Below are positions 7,434 to 9,444 of a stretch of 9,444 bases of DNA, piece after piece. Made by a program: the position numbers and the translations under genes. A model generated the notes under the pieces. The model saw only the letters and a program-made list of their open reading frames with translations, was not told the DNA's origin and searched no databases. Origin of the DNA: Thermoplasmatota archaeon (GTDB taxonomy: Archaea > Thermoplasmatota > Thermoplasmata > Thermoplasmatales > Thermoplasmataceae); contig JAMDCG010000073.1 of NCBI GenBank assembly GCA_023489425.1, forward strand, positions 1-9,444, in the 5' to 3' direction. Within the stretch, counting starts at the first letter, position 1; each line of letters begins with the position of its first letter.

Positions 7434-9080
7434 TCAGATCAGCAAATGGGAAACTACGATATTGGTTCCGATCATTGTTATTGATATGAGCCATACCATG
7501 GCCACAAAATGGTGGAGGCCATGAATCAGTTTGCCACCATCTCCGACCTTCAGTGCAGTACCGGCAACAAAAGCATGCATAAACAGAATAATGACAATGA
7601 ACAGCTCAACTGTGAACATTGTGTTTGTAGGTTGGGCAACGAAAATTCCCAGATCATTTATAAAACTGGTTGGGAATGTGCTGAAAATTCCTCCAATAAA
7701 TCCCAATATGGCATATGATATGGAGAGAGCAAAGGCAAGACCTGCAGAAATACCGTACATAACCCCAATGAAACTGCTGATACTGGAATGCCTCCTTTTC
7801 CTCATTCTTGTTACGCGATCGAAGTTATCAGCAACTATATCTCCGCATTTCTGTGCATCAGATCCCAGTTCCACACTTTCTGAAAATGATTCAGAAAACA
7901 CCTCTACAAGCCTGGATTCCGTATCAGCACTGAAATCTTTCCATGCAATTAGAGTGTTGATTCTATAGACAAGCCTCTTGTATAAATCTCTTATATTTTT
8001 TGTCAACTTACCAAAATCATGAAGTTGAATTTCTCCGAGTGCCTCTATTATAATATTTCCTCTGGAAGATGCAGATCCTGAAAGTGCCCTGATGAAACTT
8101 CCAAACATATCCTCCTTTTTCATAATTTCTTTCTCAGTATTTGATCCTATTATGCTTGGTATTGCAAGGGGTGTTATGGCAATTGCAAACAGTAAGTAAA
8201 AAGGAACGGATGAAAAAAACGGGGTAAGGAAAAATACTGCAAGAAGTCCTAATGTCATTAACCCGAAACCCAAAAACCAGATCTTCAGAACTGTCTCAGT
8301 GTTTGTCTTAATACCGGTCTTTTGCCAGATTGGATCATAGGGAAGCACGGTTTTGATACCAACTACAATCATACTCTCCCCCATTACCATGGCCAGTATT
8401 GCAAGTATCATCATTACATCCATATTTACCGGGATTAGAATGGGCATTATCATGATGAAAGCTATCATAAAAGCAAAAGCCAGAAGCATTGAAATGTATA
8501 TATCTTTGAAAAGATCAAAAGAATATAAGGCGGAAACATAGTTATTTTCATAGTTAGCCATTACAGTGCTGGTTTCTGTTTTTAAAAATTCCTCGAAATT
8601 CTGACCACTGTCTGTTGCCTGCCCCAGTCTTGAAAGGAAATCGGCAAAAAGATCACTTGGAGTCCTTTCTGCCAGGAAGTTAGATATTTCTCCCAGGCTC
8701 ATTTTCCAGTTTTGAGTAAGATTTACAATCTTTTTGAGTTCTTCGTTTATATAACCCAGTTTTTCTTTTCTTGCCAGTATTTTCAGTATCTCTACCCTGT
8801 CTGCTCCACTGACTGCCAGCGTTGCAAATGCTGTAATAAAGAAAGGTATTGATCCATCAATGTTTATTTTCCTGTTCTGTCTCTGAACTATTGGATTTAA
8901 TAGGCCATAGAGGAGCATGGACATGGATATTGAAGCAAGAATCACATAATCTGTACTTTTTGTTTCAATATACAAAGGAAAAAATATTGCAGATATCAGC
9001 GTAAAGATCAATACAACTGCAACGCCCTTTGTACTGAATTCAATACCGGTTAAAGCTCCAAGACGTTTAGCCTCATGCAT
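7434..9080 (-). CDS. flaJ: Archaellum/type IV pilus membrane platform protein FlaJ (ArlJ)
   Basis: FlaJ is the polytopic platform protein on which the ATPase FlaI acts to assemble and turn the archaellum. The 548 residues fit the family's usual 480-560. About nine membrane segments are visible (roughly 18-38, 46-64, 195-215, 222-243, 267-286, 292-311, 437-462, 490-510, 525-545). Two cytoplasmic T2SSF domains lie at about 78-180 and 325-430. The second ends in the basic run RMRKRRHSS (425-433) just before the membrane, as in FlaJ. Near the C-terminus, MHAFVAGTALKVGDGGK (501-517) matches the family's conserved end. AGGT at 9091-9088 lies seven bases before the ATG, and the gene starts one base after the flaI stop. 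FlaJ usually ends an archaellum operon, as it seems to here. A related adhesion-pilus platform protein is the main alternative, since no archaellin or flaF/G/H gene is in view. Confidence 0.85.
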   Translation of the reverse strand: MHEAKRLGALTGIEFSTKGVAVVLIFTLISAIFFPLYIETKSTDYVILASISMSMLLYGLLNPIVQRQNRKINIDGSIPFFITAFATLAVSGADRVEILKILARKEKLGYINEELKKIVNLTQNWKMSLGEISNFLAERTPSDLFADFLSRLGQATDSGQNFEEFLKTETSTVMANYENNYVSALYSFDLFKDIYISMLLAFAFMIAFIMIMPILIPVNMDVMMILAILAMVMGESMIVVGIKTVLPYDPIWQKTGIKTNTETVLKIWFLGFGLMTLGLLAVFFLTPFFSSVPFYLLFAIAITPLAIPSIIGSNTEKEIMKKEDMFGSFIRALSGSASSRGNIIIEALGEIQLHDFGKLTKNIRDLYKRLVYRINTLIAWKDFSADTESRLVEVFSESFSESVELGSDAQKCGDIVADNFDRVTRMRKRRHSSISSFIGVMYGISAGLAFALSISYAILGFIGGIFSTFPTSFINDLGIFVAQPTNTMFTVELFIVIILFMHAFVAGTALKVGDGGKLIHGLHHFVAMVWLISITMIGTNIVVSHLLI

Positions 9081-9081
9081 G

Positions 9082-9444
9082 CTAATTACCTGCCAGGATA
9101 GCCCCCTCTCCCTGATGATAGAATTTCTTTATGCTTTCAAACACCTCAAAGTAGCTGTTAAGATTTCTCTTGATCAGCAGTTCTATTATTCTGGCCCTCT
9201 TAAACAGCTCATCATAAATGATTTTTGGATCAGCAAGACCAGCCGTCTGGGCAATTCTTCTTTCAAGTATATATGAATTGTTCATACCTCTGAAAAGGTG
9301 CTTATCAGTCGTTGGGTCCCACTGGAACACCTGTTTTGTTGAAACACCGTTTAATTCTTCATAATAGCCTTCTATTTCATTTATGCTTGTAGTTCTCCTT
9401 AAAAATTTTCCATTCACATATACAGCCTGCTGGATAAGCGCAAT
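9082..9444 (-). CDS. flaI: C-terminal part of the archaellum/pilus assembly ATPase FlaI (ArlI), cut by the window edge
   Basis: Only the last 120 residues are present; the frame is open to the right edge, so the gene starts outside the window. The fragment begins IALIQQAVYVNGKFLRRTTS and goes on with INEIEGYYEE, FQWDPTTDKHLFRG, YILERRIAQTAGL and a final helical stretch with ELFKRARIIELLIKRN. This order, an RRTTSINEI strand, a WDP-T-D block, and an I-DEL-KRA-II-LL-I helix, is the C-terminal end of the archaeal FlaI/GspE-type secretion ATPases. The Walker A and B motifs would lie upstream, outside the window. The stop (TAG) is one base before the flaJ start, showing tight co-translation with its membrane partner. 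Assignment to the archaellum rather than to a type IV pilus rests on the flaI-flaJ order and the FlaJ size. The GTG at 9417 is an internal valine codon, not the start. Confidence 0.82.
   Translation of the reverse strand: MALIQQAVYVNGKFLRRTTSINEIEGYYEELNGVSTKQVFQWDPTTDKHLFRGMNNSYILERRIAQTAGLADPKIIYDELFKRARIIELLIKRNLNSYFEVFESIKKFYHQGEGAILAGN

Noticed and set aside
7531..7968. A 145-codon open frame on the + strand opposite flaJ
   Set aside because: It lies wholly antisense to a well-supported gene, and its translation has no recognisable domain. Long antisense frames arise easily opposite hydrophobic coding sequence.
9079..9276. A 65-codon open frame on the + strand opposite the flaI end and flaJ start
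   Set aside because: The flaI-like protein on the other strand matches its family throughout, and the + strand translation shows nothing recognisable.

Overview
The window looks archaeal, most likely from the Thermoplasmata (a Thermoplasma, Ferroplasma or Cuniculiplasma type organism), although the exact lineage cannot be fixed from sequence reading alone. The reasons are an archaeal secretion ATPase/FlaJ-type membrane protein pair, A+T-rich DNA with heavy AGA/AGG and ATA codon use, Shine-Dalgarno sites tucked into the ends of upstream genes, a TATA-type promoter about 25 bases ahead of a start codon (a leaderless pattern), and a T-tract terminator without an obvious hairpin.

Layout. On the + strand (39-2921) lies a tight three-gene run: sucC and sucD, the two subunits of succinyl-CoA synthetase, followed by argF, ornithine carbamoyltransferase. 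The gaps are 1 and 5 bases, and a T-rich tract follows. A convergent junction of 21 bases separates this from the - strand. On the - strand (2943-7252) a very large TPR-type helical repeat protein (1232 residues) and a small M50-family intramembrane metalloprotease (202 residues) form a two-gene unit with a 2-base gap, read from a probable leaderless promoter at about 7274-7283. A 181-base intergenic stretch (7253-7433) separates this unit from the end of a second - strand operon. That operon holds flaJ/arlJ, a two-domain T2SSF membrane platform protein, and the C-terminal 120 residues of its ATPase partner flaI/arlI, which runs off the right edge.

How the genes work together. SucCD makes ATP from succinyl-CoA in the citric acid cycle. 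ArgF links ornithine and carbamoyl phosphate to citrulline. Their co-transcription is probable from spacing, but a metabolic reason is not visible. FlaI and FlaJ form the motor/platform core of an archaellum or a related type IV pilus, and the gene order (I then J at the operon end) fits an archaellum cluster. The TPR protein and the M50 protease are the least explained pair. Their near-fused arrangement suggests a scaffold or sensor working with an intramembrane protease, next to the surface-filament genes. That functional link is inference only.

No RNA genes, insertion sequences, CRISPR arrays or origins were seen.
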